This document shows, piece by piece, positions 1 to 10,600 of a stretch of 64,000 nt of DNA. The notes under the pieces are model-generated. The model was not told the DNA's origin. It saw only the letters and a program-made list of their open reading frames with translations, and searched no databases. A program made the translations under genes and the position numbers. Each line of letters opens with the position of its first letter. Positions within the stretch are counted from its first letter, which is position 1. This DNA is from Gramella sp. MAR_2010_147. Lineage in GTDB: Bacteria; Bacteroidota; Bacteroidia; Flavobacteriales; Flavobacteriaceae. The DNA is taken from positions 3,015,001-3,079,000 of the forward strand of contig NZ_LT629741.1 in NCBI RefSeq assembly GCF_900105135.1, given 5' to 3'.

Positions 1-394
1 CCTGGGTCTCTTTTGATGGTGAGATCAATATTCCATCTACCTGGGACCTTATAAGCATTTCTATAGCCTGTTTTTCTTTGTGAACAGATTCTTTGGATAT
101 GCAAATAATTACTTTATACCCTAGTAGAGAAGCTTTCTCTTCAATACCATCCAGTACCATTGAAAAAAAGTTCGATAAAATAGCAGGGACAATGACCCCC
201 AGGGTTTTAGTTTTTTTAAATTTTAACCCTTGGGCAAAGCTATTCGGGAAATATTCATGAATTTCTGCTAGTTCTCTTACCCTTTTCTTTGTAGAAGAAC
301 TTATCTCCGAACTGTCATTAAGGGCTTTGGAGACTGTACTTACAGAAAGGTCTAATTCTCTTGCTAGTTCCTTCAATGTTATATGTTGTTTCAT
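1..394 (-). CDS. LacI-family transcriptional regulator, partial (N-terminal 131 residues)
   Basis: The gene starts at the ATG complementary to 392-394 and runs off the left edge of the window. The visible part has the LacI helix-turn-helix at residues 4-50, with recognition-helix residues VSTVSKALN, followed by the hinge (FAQGLKFKKTKT) and the first strand of the periplasmic-binding-like sensor domain (LGVIVPAILSNFFS). It is a repressor or activator that probably senses a pectin-derived sugar acid. It diverges from the susC operon, and a 14-bp palindrome lies 43 bp upstream of its start, so autoregulation is likely. The ligand cannot be read from the sequence. It is distinct from the second LacI protein at 25961-27010, although the two share the same architecture. 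Confidence 0.9.
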   Translation of the reverse strand, partial: MKQHITLKELARELDLSVSTVSKALNDSSEISSSTKKRVRELAEIHEYFPNSFAQGLKFKKTKTLGVIVPAILSNFFSMVLDGIEEKASLLGYKVIICISKESVHKEKQAIEMLIRSQVDGILISPSKETQ

Positions 395-436
395 AGCATC
401 GATGATTCTTTAAGATTCACAAGATAACAACAAAAA

Positions 437-450
437 TGTTATCGATTACA
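437..450. promoter_or_regulatory. Predicted LacI-type operator, copy 1
   Basis: TGTTATCGATTACA is a near-perfect palindrome centred on ATCGAT, lying 43 bp before the first LacI gene. It is one of five related sites in the window. Its position suggests feedback control of that regulator. Confidence 0.6.
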
Positions 451-590
451 TTTTTAAGCGTTATTGGCCTCTCTTCCTTTAATTTTCGATGAATTTTTTT
501 CGATTCCTGAAAAATATAGGATTTAAAAGGCCTTATTCTATATTTCTACAGCTCAGATATTAGAAAAATTCAAAAATTAACCATAAAAAT

Positions 591-634
591 TTTGTAATTG
601 ATAATTAATAAATATATTTACGTAATCGATTGCA
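591..634 (+). promoter_or_regulatory. susC operon promoter with LacI-type operator, copy 2
   Basis: A TTTG (591-594) and a -7-like octamer TATATTTA (613-620) separated by 18 bases fit the Bacteroidota sigma-70 promoter pattern TTTG-N19-21-TAnnTTTG approximately. The operator CGTAATCGATTGCA (621-634) follows the octamer with no gap, so a bound repressor would cover the transcription start. The predicted leader to the susC ATG is then roughly 180 nt. Confidence 0.6.
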
Positions 635-814
635 TTGTTAAAAAATTAAGAATTGATCAATGTGTTTAAGGTGTAATATTTAAATACATTGTTGTCAAAG
701 GAACTGATAATCAATTTTTAACATAGTTATCCGATCTATTTAAGATGAAGTAACCGATAGTGTTTAAAAAATGAGTGAAAGAGCACTAACTAATTAATTT
801 AACGAACTAATTTT

Positions 815-3800
815 ATGGAACAGGTTTTTACTAAAACGTTTTCGGTTTTTCTGGGTAACCAGGAAAAAAGGATTAAGTATAAGCTGCATACTTTTCTCAT
901 GGTGTGCATACTGCTTGGAACAAATATGATTTTTGCTCAGAATACCGAAATTAGCGGTACCGTGCTTGCTGCTGATTCGAAAATGCCACTAGCAGGAGTA
1001 ACTATATTAGAGAAAGGTACTTCTAATGGTGTAGTAACTAATTTTGATGGCGAGTATTCAATTCAAGTATCGGGTGAAGATGCTGTATTAGTTTATAGTT
1101 ATGTTGGATTTCAGACACTTGAAGTTAATGCAGAAGGCAGAAATACTATTAATATTGAATTACTTGTAGATTCCAATGCATTGGATGAAGTTGTAGTGGT
1201 TGGATATGGTACAACGAAAAAATCGGATTTAACCGGATCTGTGGTGGCTATTTCAGGAAGCGAATTGGCTGAGCAGGGTAGGGCAAGTGTAGCTGAAGCT
1301 TTAACAGGAAGACTTCCTGGTGTACAGGTTCTTTCTACTGAGGGTTCACCTGATGCCGAAGTTAATATTCGAATTCGTGGTAACGGTTCTCTAACTCAGG
1401 ATGGCTCACCCTTAATAATCGTAGATGGTTTTCCTGTTGGGAGTATGAGTGATATAAGTCCTACAGATATTGCAAGCATTTCGGTTTTGAAAGATGCTTC
1501 CTCTACAGCAATTTACGGTTCGAGAGGTGCAAATGGGGTTATTATTATTACCACTAAAGATGGAGTAAGCGGTAAAATTAGTGTAAATGTAAATTCATTT
1601 TATGGCTTTCAAAAAATAGCAAATACCATTGATGTTCTTTCACCCGAAGATTTTGTAAAATGGCAATATGAATATGCATTATTAGACGATCCTGAGAATT
1701 TGGATTCTTATGAAAGATATTTTGGGCTATGGCAGGATTATGATCTATATGAAGGCAAGGAAGGTAATAACTGGCAAAAACAAATTTATGGTAACATGGG
1801 TGAAGTTCAGAGCCACGATTTGGCAATTAGAGGTGGTTCCGAAAAATCCAGCTTCAATTTTAATTATGCACATTACGATGTAAATACCATCATGGTTGGC
1901 TCAGACTTTAAAAGGGATAACTTGTCTTTGGCACTTAAAAGTCAGGCTGGGGAGAAGGTAGATTTATCTTTTACCGTTAGATATTCAGATACTGAGATCA
2001 ATGGAGGAGGTGCCAACGAACAAAACGAGATATCTTCTGCAGATTCCCGATTGAAGTATAGCGTTCAATACTCCCCAATTCCAATTTCAGGTCTTACTAC
2101 TACAAATACAGACGATGCCTTAACAGGTTATTTGGTAAATCCTTTTGTAGCGACTGATGATAACCAAAGACAACAGCTTAGAAAGAATTATAATATGTTG
2201 GGAAGTTTTGGATGGAATATTATTGATAATCTTAGGTTTCAATCAGATTTTGGTCTGGATTACCGAATTGAACAGGATTACAGGTATTATGGCCGGTCTA
2301 CGTATTATTCGAGTAATAGGCCATCTGCAAATAATCAGGGATTGCCTTCGCTAGTTTATCGTGATCGGAAGCGGGAAAGTTTTAGGAATGCCAATACCAT
2401 TAATTATGATTTTAATAACTTCCTTACGGAAGATCACAACCTAAAACTACTTTTAGGTGAAGAGATGATCATTACCCGGGATAACATAGAAACTTCAGAA
2501 ATTCAAGGTTTTCCAAAAGATTTTGATTTTGATACTACCAGGAGGTTAACGACTCAGGGTACTCCTCAAACTGTTGATAATTTTTATCGCCCCGATGATA
2601 AACTATTGTCCTTCTTTGGAAGGGTAAATTATGATTTTAAAAGTAAGTATTTAGTGACGGCTACTTACCGTGCTGATGGATCTAGCAAATTTCTTGGTGA
2701 GAATCGTTGGGGATATTTCCCCTCTGCTGCAGTAGCATGGAAAATGAAAGAAGAAAATTTTCTAAAAGATGTAGATTGGCTTGATGCTCTCAAATTAAGA
2801 TTGAGTTATGGTGAGGCTGGTAATAACAATATTCCAGCAGGCCAAACAGTTCAAACCTTTCAGTCTAATACTACTACTTATTTAAATGAAATTCCAACAT
2901 ATTGGTCAGCTTCCAGAGTTTTGGCTAATCCAGACCTTAAATGGGAAACTACTGTAACGCAGAATGCTGGTATTGATTTTGAAATGTTTAATGGGGTATT
3001 GAGAGGAACCGTTGAGGCCTATAAAAATACTACTACCGATTTATTGCTCGCCTTTCGAACACCAGGTTCGGGGTACGAATTTCAATATAGAAACCTAGGT
3101 GAGATCCAAAATACAGGAATTGAGGGCTCACTGAATATTAATGCGATTACTAAGGAAGATTATGGAATAAGTTTTTCCCTCAATGCATCAGCGAACAAGA
3201 ATAAGATTAATTCTTTAGGGACATTAGAAGATTATCAGGAGTATTCAGGTTGGGCATCCTCTCAAATTGGTAGTGATTATGCTGTTTGGGAAGGTCAACC
3301 GGTAGGAGCGATGTACGGCTATCAAAATGATGGGCGTTATGAAGTATCTGATTTTGACTTTGACCCTGCAACAGATACCTATACACTAAAACCTGATGTG
3401 GTAGACAATAGTGACGTTATTGGTGAAGTTATGCCGGGATCTTTAAAATTAAAGGATATTAACGGAGATGGAGTAGTGAATATCGATGATAACTCTATTA
3501 TTGGGGATGCTAATCCAGATGTTACGGGTGGATTTGTAATCAATTCCTATGCATATGGATTTGATTTTTCTGCAGCCTTTAATTATAGTATTGGCAACGA
3601 TGTTTATAATGCTAATAAAGTTCAATTTACCACAGCCAACGAAAATAGCCAGTATCGTAATTTAAGTAGTGTAATGGAGGATGGAAGAAGATGGACAAAT
3701 CTTAATCCTGAAACGGGTCAACTTATAACCGATCCTGATGAACTAGCCGCAGCTAACGCAAATACAACTATGTGGTCTCCATCTATGCGAAGCTATGTAT

Positions 3801-4069
3801 TTAGTGATTGGGCCGTAGAGGATGGCTCATTTCTTCGCTTAAACACTCTTACATTAGGATATACCCTTCCAAATTCGCTCGTTTCTAAATATAATATTAC
3901 AACACTAAGATTTTATGCCACAGCAAATAATGTGTTTGTTTTGACCGATTACTCAGGCCTTGATCCTGAAGTGTCTACTAGAAGAAATACCCCTCTTACT
4001 CCGGGAGTAGATTATTCTCCGTTTCCAAGAAACAGACAAGTGGTATTTGGTTTAAACCTTAATTTTTAA
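815..4069 (+). CDS. SusC/RagA-family TonB-dependent outer-membrane transporter
   Basis: This is the outer-membrane channel that takes up pectic oligosaccharides together with the SusD-like lipoprotein encoded 7 bp downstream. The 1084-residue length is normal for SusC. A long N-terminus ends in a hydrophobic signal segment cleaved near residue 42 (MIFAQ). A carboxypeptidase-regulatory-like domain (about 45-120), the DEVVVVGYGT motif (124-133), the plug domain and the 22-strand barrel follow, ending in a C-terminal aromatic residue (LNLNF). An acidic DINGDG-type loop near residue 881 resembles the calcium-like motif common in SusC proteins. Substrate assignment to pectin rests on the neighbours. 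A later ATG inside the signal region is possible, but the given start is typical of SusC proteins. Confidence 0.96.
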   Translation: MEQVFTKTFSVFLGNQEKRIKYKLHTFLMVCILLGTNMIFAQNTEISGTVLAADSKMPLAGVTILEKGTSNGVVTNFDGEYSIQVSGEDAVLVYSYVGFQTLEVNAEGRNTINIELLVDSNALDEVVVVGYGTTKKSDLTGSVVAISGSELAEQGRASVAEALTGRLPGVQVLSTEGSPDAEVNIRIRGNGSLTQDGSPLIIVDGFPVGSMSDISPTDIASISVLKDASSTAIYGSRGANGVIIITTKDGVSGKISVNVNSFYGFQKIANTIDVLSPEDFVKWQYEYALLDDPENLDSYERYFGLWQDYDLYEGKEGNNWQKQIYGNMGEVQSHDLAIRGGSEKSSFNFNYAHYDVNTIMVGSDFKRDNLSLALKSQAGEKVDLSFTVRYSDTEINGGGANEQNEISSADSRLKYSVQYSPIPISGLTTTNTDDALTGYLVNPFVATDDNQRQQLRKNYNMLGSFGWNIIDNLRFQSDFGLDYRIEQDYRYYGRSTYYSSNRPSANNQGLPSLVYRDRKRESFRNANTINYDFNNFLTEDHNLKLLLGEEMIITRDNIETSEIQGFPKDFDFDTTRRLTTQGTPQTVDNFYRPDDKLLSFFGRVNYDFKSKYLVTATYRADGSSKFLGENRWGYFPSAAVAWKMKEENFLKDVDWLDALKLRLSYGEAGNNNIPAGQTVQTFQSNTTTYLNEIPTYWSASRVLANPDLKWETTVTQNAGIDFEMFNGVLRGTVEAYKNTTTDLLLAFRTPGSGYEFQYRNLGEIQNTGIEGSLNINAITKEDYGISFSLNASANKNKINSLGTLEDYQEYSGWASSQIGSDYAVWEGQPVGAMYGYQNDGRYEVSDFDFDPATDTYTLKPDVVDNSDVIGEVMPGSLKLKDINGDGVVNIDDNSIIGDANPDVTGGFVINSYAYGFDFSAAFNYSIGNDVYNANKVQFTTANENSQYRNLSSVMEDGRRWTNLNPETGQLITDPDELAAANANTTMWSPSMRSYVFSDWAVEDGSFLRLNTLTLGYTLPNSLVSKYNITTLRFYATANNVFVLTDYSGLDPEVSTRRNTPLTPGVDYSPFPRNRQVVFGLNLNF

Positions 4070-4076
4070 AAATTAG

Positions 4077-5876
4077 ATGAAAATGAAAAACTTAATAAAA
4101 ATCTGTTCGGCATTTCTTTTACTATGCTTGGTAGTATCCTGCGAGGAAGATTTTTTAGATGAAGACTTTCTAGATGCACCGGCCAAATCTAGTTTAGATG
4201 AATCAACTATATTCTCAACAGTAGATTTAGCGACGGGAGCTGTAGATGGAATATTGGAGCCCGTGGGACAGACGAATTCTTACAGAGGACGTTTTATTCC
4301 TTATTATGGTTTTAATACGGATGTCGAATACAATTATAGTGCGGGGGATGAAGGCTCCGATGCAGACCTGGTATATTACGATGCAAAACCAAGTAACTCT
4401 CGTATGAACACCGATAATAATGCCTGGGCTTTGATGTACCAGGGTATTGAGCGAGCAAATATAGTTATAAGAGGTCTAAGAACTTATGGGAATCCTGAGC
4501 CTGGTACAGAATTCGGACAGCTTTTAGGGGCTGCACTGACTTATAGAGCAATATACTATGCAGATCTTATGAAAGCATGGGGAGATGTGCCTGCCCGCTT
4601 TGAACCTATTACTTCCGAGACACTGTATTTACCTAAAACTAGTCGTGATACTATTTATAAAAGACTTATTTCAGACCTAGGAGAGGCATCTACATTGGTA
4701 GCTTGGCCCAATGCAAGTCCTGCAACCACAACTGTTGAGCGCATTAATAAAGCATTTGTTAAAGGCTTTAGAGCGCGCCTGGCAATGGTAGCTAGTGGTT
4801 TTCAGCAGTACCCTGATGGAGTAAGAAGAAGTAATGACCCTGATCTTTCTGTTCAGCAAATGTATCAGTTAGCATTGGAGGAGTGCAGAGCTGTTATCAA
4901 TAGTGGAACAGCTTCTCTTGAACCTTCTTTTGAAGGTTTTTGGAGAAAGTACAATGAGGAAAATATAAATGCCGGTGGTGAATCTTTATGGGAAATTCCA
5001 TTTGCAGATGGTCGTGGACGTGTCTTATTTTCTTTTGCCGTTCGTCACCGAAGTGCAGACCAGTTTACTGGTCAACCTAGAGGAGGTACTGCTGGGCCAA
5101 CGCCAACGGTGTATTATGATTTTGATGAAGAGGATACCCGAAGGGATGTTACCTGTGTTCCTTACCAGTGGGGTGCTGCAATTGATGGAATTGCCCAGCA
5201 GGAACTAACAGGAATAGATACCTGGTATTTTGGTAAATACCGTTACGAATGGATGAACCGCTATGTGACTTCAACCAACGATGATGGTGTGAATTTTATT
5301 TATATGAGATATGCTGAAATTCTTCTAACTGCTGCGGAAGCGGCTAATGAATTAGAAGGTCCTGCAGCTGCTGCACCTTACCTTAAGGAAATTCGCCGTC
5401 GAGCATTTCCTTCAGAGCAGCATTCTGAAAAAGTGGATAGCTATGTTGATGCTTTAGGCTCAAAAGAGCAAATGTTCGATGCTATCGTTGAAGAATATAA
5501 ATATGAGTACACAGGAGAAATGGATAGAAAAATGGATCTTATTCGGTGGAATCTACTTAGTGAGAAATTAGACGAAGAAAAACAGGAATTATCAGATTTG
5601 AACAATAGAACTGGGGACTATGCAAATGTACCAACTACTGTTTATTTCAAATATGAAGAAGATGGTTATACATTGGATGTATACGGTTTAGAAAGAGGGG
5701 AGACCTCTGACCCTGGACCTGAATATTCTGCATTCCCATGGGATCAGCCACTGGATGAAATAATTAATACCATTTATAAACCGGGAGTGGATCCAGATAA
5801 TAGACAATTTTGGCCGATCTGGCAGGTCTTTATTGATGCTAGTAATGGTCAGTTAGTAAACGACTACGGTTACTAG
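4077..5876 (+). CDS. SusD/RagB-family glycan-binding lipoprotein
   Basis: This surface lipoprotein caps the SusC channel and binds the incoming oligosaccharide. The signal peptide ends in the lipobox LVVSC with Cys22, followed by acidic residues (EED), which fits the Bacteroidota surface-export signal. The body has the alpha-helical TPR-like SusD fold: the N-terminal half carries the MYQGIERANIVIRGL helix and the C-terminal half has FIYMRYAEILLTAAEAANE, a hallmark RagB/SusD segment, and the MDRKMDLIRW motif. At 599 residues it is slightly longer than the 500-570 usual in the family. It sits 7 bp behind susC in the same operon. Confidence 0.96.
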   Translation: MKMKNLIKICSAFLLLCLVVSCEEDFLDEDFLDAPAKSSLDESTIFSTVDLATGAVDGILEPVGQTNSYRGRFIPYYGFNTDVEYNYSAGDEGSDADLVYYDAKPSNSRMNTDNNAWALMYQGIERANIVIRGLRTYGNPEPGTEFGQLLGAALTYRAIYYADLMKAWGDVPARFEPITSETLYLPKTSRDTIYKRLISDLGEASTLVAWPNASPATTTVERINKAFVKGFRARLAMVASGFQQYPDGVRRSNDPDLSVQQMYQLALEECRAVINSGTASLEPSFEGFWRKYNEENINAGGESLWEIPFADGRGRVLFSFAVRHRSADQFTGQPRGGTAGPTPTVYYDFDEEDTRRDVTCVPYQWGAAIDGIAQQELTGIDTWYFGKYRYEWMNRYVTSTNDDGVNFIYMRYAEILLTAAEAANELEGPAAAAPYLKEIRRRAFPSEQHSEKVDSYVDALGSKEQMFDAIVEEYKYEYTGEMDRKMDLIRWNLLSEKLDEEKQELSDLNNRTGDYANVPTTVYFKYEEDGYTLDVYGLERGETSDPGPEYSAFPWDQPLDEIINTIYKPGVDPDNRQFWPIWQVFIDASNGQLVNDYGY

Positions 5877-5907
5877 AGTCTAATAAAACAGATTTAATCT
5901 ATAAATT

Positions 5908-7464
5908 ATGAAAGTAAGAAATATTTTAAAAAGTTTGCTCACAGTGCTACTGGTTGCGTCTGCGGTCACAGCTTGTGACTACGATAAAGAGCTTATCGAA
6001 GAGTTGCCGGTAGACCGGGAATTTGCTCCGGTAAACCTAAGCGCATTTGTTAGGAACCAAATTAACGTAGAGTTAAACTGGACAGTGAATGAAAATGCGA
6101 ATAGTTATATAGTCGAGTTTGCCAATGATTCTTTGCAATTCGACAATATTGTTAGAACAGTCGAGGTGAATCCTAATGAGTTACCGGTTCTGGTACCTTT
6201 AGAAAGTGAAACCCTTTATTCTATAAGGGTAAAAGCTATTAGTGACAGAGGACTTGACGATTCTTCCTGGGCTGTAACCACGGCCAGAACTTTAACCGAG
6301 CAGATATTTATAGAAGGTGAAGACGGTGACATCAAAGCTAAAGAAGCTATTCTTAGATGGATTCCAGATAGCGAGGTTACAGAAATCACTTTAAGTCCAG
6401 GAGATATTACTTATACGATTACTCCTGAAGATAAAGCCGCAGGGATAGCCACTGTAACCGGGCTCGAGTCTGAAACAGAATATACCGCCACCTTGCTCAA
6501 TGGTAGTCAGATTAGAGGGGTGAAAACCTTTACTACTGGAATCGATATTGGGGATGGTAAACTAGTTACTCCGGAAGATGATCTGTTGCAGATGATTACA
6601 GATGCAGTCGCAGGTGATATTCTTGTACTTGAACCGGGTGACTATACAGCTCAAACTGGAACGGTAACTTTGGATAAATCTTTAACCATTAGAGGGTTAA
6701 GAAGTTTCGACAAACCACTTCTACAACTTAATTTCGAATTAGTCGCCGGAGCAGATGATGTTGAATTGATCGACCTGAATTTACAAGGTCTGGGTGAAGG
6801 TTCAGAAGACCTTTCTGATGTAGTAAGATATACAGGACCTGGGAATTACAATTCCTTATTGATTAGCGGATCTGTAATCCATAATTATTCACGTTCCTTT
6901 ATTGCGGGTAATGAAACTGATGCCATCTTACAAAATCTGACGGTAGAAAATTCCATTATATACGATATATTCACTTCAGGTGGTGATTTTATAGATTTCA
7001 GAAATTCAGATGTACTCAATATCAACCTTATAGAAAATACTTTTTATAATGTTGCTCCGGGACGTGACTTTATAAGGATGGATGCGAGTGGTACTTCTAA
7101 TGATAGTGGTCAAACTGCTAATATTCTTATAGACAGCAATACGATATACGCGGTTTCCGATAATGACAGCAGAAGATTGTTATACGTTCGGTTTGTATCT
7201 AATGATGTAACCGTTAGAAATACAATTATTGCGAATACTGAATCTGAAGGTTATGCGGATAGGGAAGGAATAGATGAATCCCCGACATTTAGCAATAACA
7301 ATTATTTTAATGCACCAGGATTCTTTGATGATTCTCAGTACATTTTTGATAGTAATAATCCTTTTAACCTGGATCCAGGTTTTGTAGATCCATCTACAGG
7401 AGACTTTACAGTGACAAATCAAACACTTATAGATAATCAGATAGGAGATCCTCGCTGGAGATAA
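5908..7464 (+). CDS. DUF4957/DUF5123-like surface lipoprotein with fibronectin III-like domains
   Basis: The product is predicted to be a surface-exposed accessory lipoprotein of the pectin system. Its signal peptide ends at Cys23 (AVTAC-DYD). Residues about 40-130 form a fibronectin III-like domain (VNLSAFVRNQINVELNW), a second beta domain follows to about 210, and residues 215-518 form a right-handed beta-helix that starts like polysaccharide-lyase or chondroitinase-B-like folds (ILVLEPGDYTAQTGTVTLDKSLTIRG). This arrangement matches the DUF4957 plus DUF5123 proteins that follow SusD in many pectin loci. No PL catalytic motif is evident, so glycan binding is more likely than cleavage, but that is inference. 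The gene lies 31 bp after susD. Confidence 0.8.
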   Translation: MKVRNILKSLLTVLLVASAVTACDYDKELIEELPVDREFAPVNLSAFVRNQINVELNWTVNENANSYIVEFANDSLQFDNIVRTVEVNPNELPVLVPLESETLYSIRVKAISDRGLDDSSWAVTTARTLTEQIFIEGEDGDIKAKEAILRWIPDSEVTEITLSPGDITYTITPEDKAAGIATVTGLESETEYTATLLNGSQIRGVKTFTTGIDIGDGKLVTPEDDLLQMITDAVAGDILVLEPGDYTAQTGTVTLDKSLTIRGLRSFDKPLLQLNFELVAGADDVELIDLNLQGLGEGSEDLSDVVRYTGPGNYNSLLISGSVIHNYSRSFIAGNETDAILQNLTVENSIIYDIFTSGGDFIDFRNSDVLNINLIENTFYNVAPGRDFIRMDASGTSNDSGQTANILIDSNTIYAVSDNDSRRLLYVRFVSNDVTVRNTIIANTESEGYADREGIDESPTFSNNNYFNAPGFFDDSQYIFDSNNPFNLDPGFVDPSTGDFTVTNQTLIDNQIGDPRWR

Positions 7465-7494
7465 AAATAATGCTAGGTAAATTCTAAATATAAG

Positions 7495-7528
7495 AAGGGT
7501 ATGCATCGTAAAGAAGCACACCCTTTTT
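7495..7528 (+). terminator. Predicted intrinsic terminator after the SusCD-DUF5123 genes
   Basis: The arms AAGGGTATGC (7495-7504) and GCACACCCTT (7516-7525) pair with one mismatch and are followed by a T run. It lies about 30 bp after the preceding stop codon. It could separate the SusCD unit from the following gene or act as a partial attenuator, because no palindromic operator is seen before 7685. Confidence 0.55.
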
Positions 7529-7684
7529 ATATTTCTGAAATACTGGTATTAGATACTTATCATAGTTCAAAAATGGATTATGACCTGGGGCCTTTTTTTG
7601 GCCAGCTTACTAAAAGTTGTTTAGAAATTAAAACAATTCAAAAACCAGGATAGGATTAAATTTTAAACTTAAATCTTTTATGGA

Positions 7685-10600
7685 ATGATGAAACGATTAC
7701 ACTTTTTATGCCTCTTCCTTTTTTTGGGAATTGGGACGGGGTACTCCCAGGAATCTTCAGCTTTGCCTGATGTCTGGGATTTTGGTGCCACGCAGCTGGA
7801 CGAAACCCAGTATGACAATCAATTATCGGTAGAAATTATCAATTCGTGGTATGATGCCTCTGTTACTCCTGGAAGTTCGGATAACACCTTACCAAATTTT
7901 ACTGCGGGTGACCTAAGCTTTACCGGTGGTGGAAGTGACAGACTAAGAACATCCAATACTGCATTAACGCGCTACGATGAGAATATTGATGATTATGAAG
8001 ATTTTAAAGGAAGAATATATATAAATTCTTCGGGTGCAACAGGAAGATATTTCAGTCTCAATTTAGATGAGAATGATAAAATAAGCATTTGGGCACTTAC
8101 CCAGAATGGTACGGGAAACATTCATTTTGAGTATGTTGCCGATCCGTCCTTGCAGAACGAAGTAGTTGCTGTAGGAGAAGAGCTCACTGAACTGAATTTC
8201 GTTGCTCAGGCCGCCGGAACCTATCGTATTTATGATAGTAGTGATAAGCCGAGCTATTTCAGAATTATGAGAGAAAGCGGCACCGGTTCTGCAGAATCAG
8301 ATAATGCTGAAGATGTATGGGACTTTGGTGCTACTCAACTGGATGCGTCTCAGTACAACAATCAGCTATCAGTAGAAATTATCAATTCCTGGTATGACGA
8401 ATCCATAACGCCAGGAACTTCAGGACATACTTTGCCAGATTTTACTATTGGAGATCTAAGCTTTACCGGCGGTGGAAGTGACCGCCTGCGAACCACCAAT
8501 ACAAATCTCACCCGGTATGACGAGAATATTGATGATCATGACGATTTTAAAGGAAGGGTTTATATAAACTCCTCGGGAGCTACGGGAAGATTTTTTAGTC
8601 TTGATCTGGAGGCATATGATGAGGTAACGATTTTTGCACTTACCCAAAATGGCACGGGAAACATCCATTTCGAAAATGCTTCCGACTCCTCTATACAGAA
8701 CGATGTGGTAGCTGTTGGAGAAGAAATTACCAAATTGAACTTTACCGCTAAAGCAACGGGAACTTACCGTATCTATGATGATACTGATAAGCCAAGTTAC
8801 TTCAGGATTCTTAGAAAGAGCGCAACTTTTGCTACAGTAAGCGGTAATGTAGATGTTACTGCAGCCTCAGACATACCTGGTGATTACAGTATAGTTTTTA
8901 CCAATGAAAGTGGTGATACCTGGAGTTCTTCCGTTTCTGAAGGATCTTATACGGTAGACCTGCCTGCGGGTAACACTTATGACATCTCTCTTGAAGGAGC
9001 CGCTGGGTATTCAATCACCGGCAGTACTAACATAGAAATTATAGAAAACACTGCCCTGAATTTATTGATTCAAAAGGATGGAGCTTCAGGAAATGGGTTG
9101 GCTGATGTTTGGGATTTCGGAGCGACACAATTGGAGGAATCTCAATTCAACAATCAATTGTCAGTAGATATTATCAACTCCTGGTATGATGCCTCAATTA
9201 CACCCGGAAGCGCAGACAATACTTTGCCAGATTTTACTGTTGGAGACCTTAGCTTTACCGGAGGTGGAAGTGACCGCCTGCGAACCAGCAATACCAATTT
9301 GACCCGATATGATGAGAATATCGATGAATATGACGATTTTAAAGGAAGGGTATATATCAATTCTTCGGGAGCTACGGGAAGATATTTCAGCCTTGAATTA
9401 AACGAAGATGATAAGGTTACTCTGTGGACTCTTACGCAGAATGGGACCGGAAATATCCATTTTGAATATGTAGCCGATTCTGATCTGCAAAATGACGTGA
9501 TTGCCGTGGGCGAGGAGCTTACAGAAATTAGCTTTATGGCTAAAGCTGCAGGGACGTACCACATTTATGACGATACTGATAAGCCAAGTTACTTCAGGAT
9601 CGTACGGAAAAGTGCCAGCTATACTACAGTAACAGGTAGCGTGGACGTGGCAGAAGCTGAAGGTATCCCATCAGATTTCAATATCGTATTCACAAATGAA
9701 CTTGGGAAGTCATGGGAACTTCCTTTTACCGATGGAGGATCGTATAGTATAGTTCTTCCTGTTGGATATCAGTACGAGGTTTCACTGGACGGAGCTGAAG
9801 GTTATTCCATAGGGAGTAATTCCAGTCTTGAAGTAACGGAAAGTACTTCTTCATTTGATATCAGTATAGTTAAAGATTTAATTTATGTGGAGGGTCTGGC
9901 CGATGTTTGGGATTTTGGGGCTACTCAACTGGATGAATCTCAGTATAACAATATGCTGAACGAAGCAAGAATAAATTCCTGGTATGATGAATCCATTACA
10001 CCGGGAAGCTCTGGGAATACTTTACCAGATTTTACAGCTGGTGATCTTAGCTTTACTGGAGGCGGAAGTGACCGTTTACGAACCACTAACACCAATTTGA
10101 CCCGATATGACGAGAACATAGACGAATATGAAGAATTTAAAGGGAGAATTTACATCAATTCCAGAGGTGCTACAGACCGCTTTATGAGTTTGGAGCTAAA
10201 TGAAGATGATAAAGTAACTCTTTGGGTGCTCGGTCAGGATGGAAATGGGGAGCTTCACTTTGAGAATATTGCAAACCCTGAACTCCAGAATGACGTGGTA
10301 AGTGTGGGTGGTGAGCTTCAGGAAGTAAGTTTTGTGGCAAAGGCAAACGGAAACTATCATATTTATGATACGGCCGATAAGCCAAGCTATTTCAGAATTA
10401 TTAGAACGCCTGCCACTTATACTAACTTATCAGGAAACGTAGATCTTACTGATGCTCCAGGAATTCCTGAAGACTATTCGATAGTATTTTCTATTGAAGA
10501 AGGAAAAACCTGGAATGCAGTGCCAACAGATGGTTCCTACCAGGTTGAGTTACCAATCGGCTTTAAGTACGATCTTTCCCTGGCGGGAGCAGATGGATAT

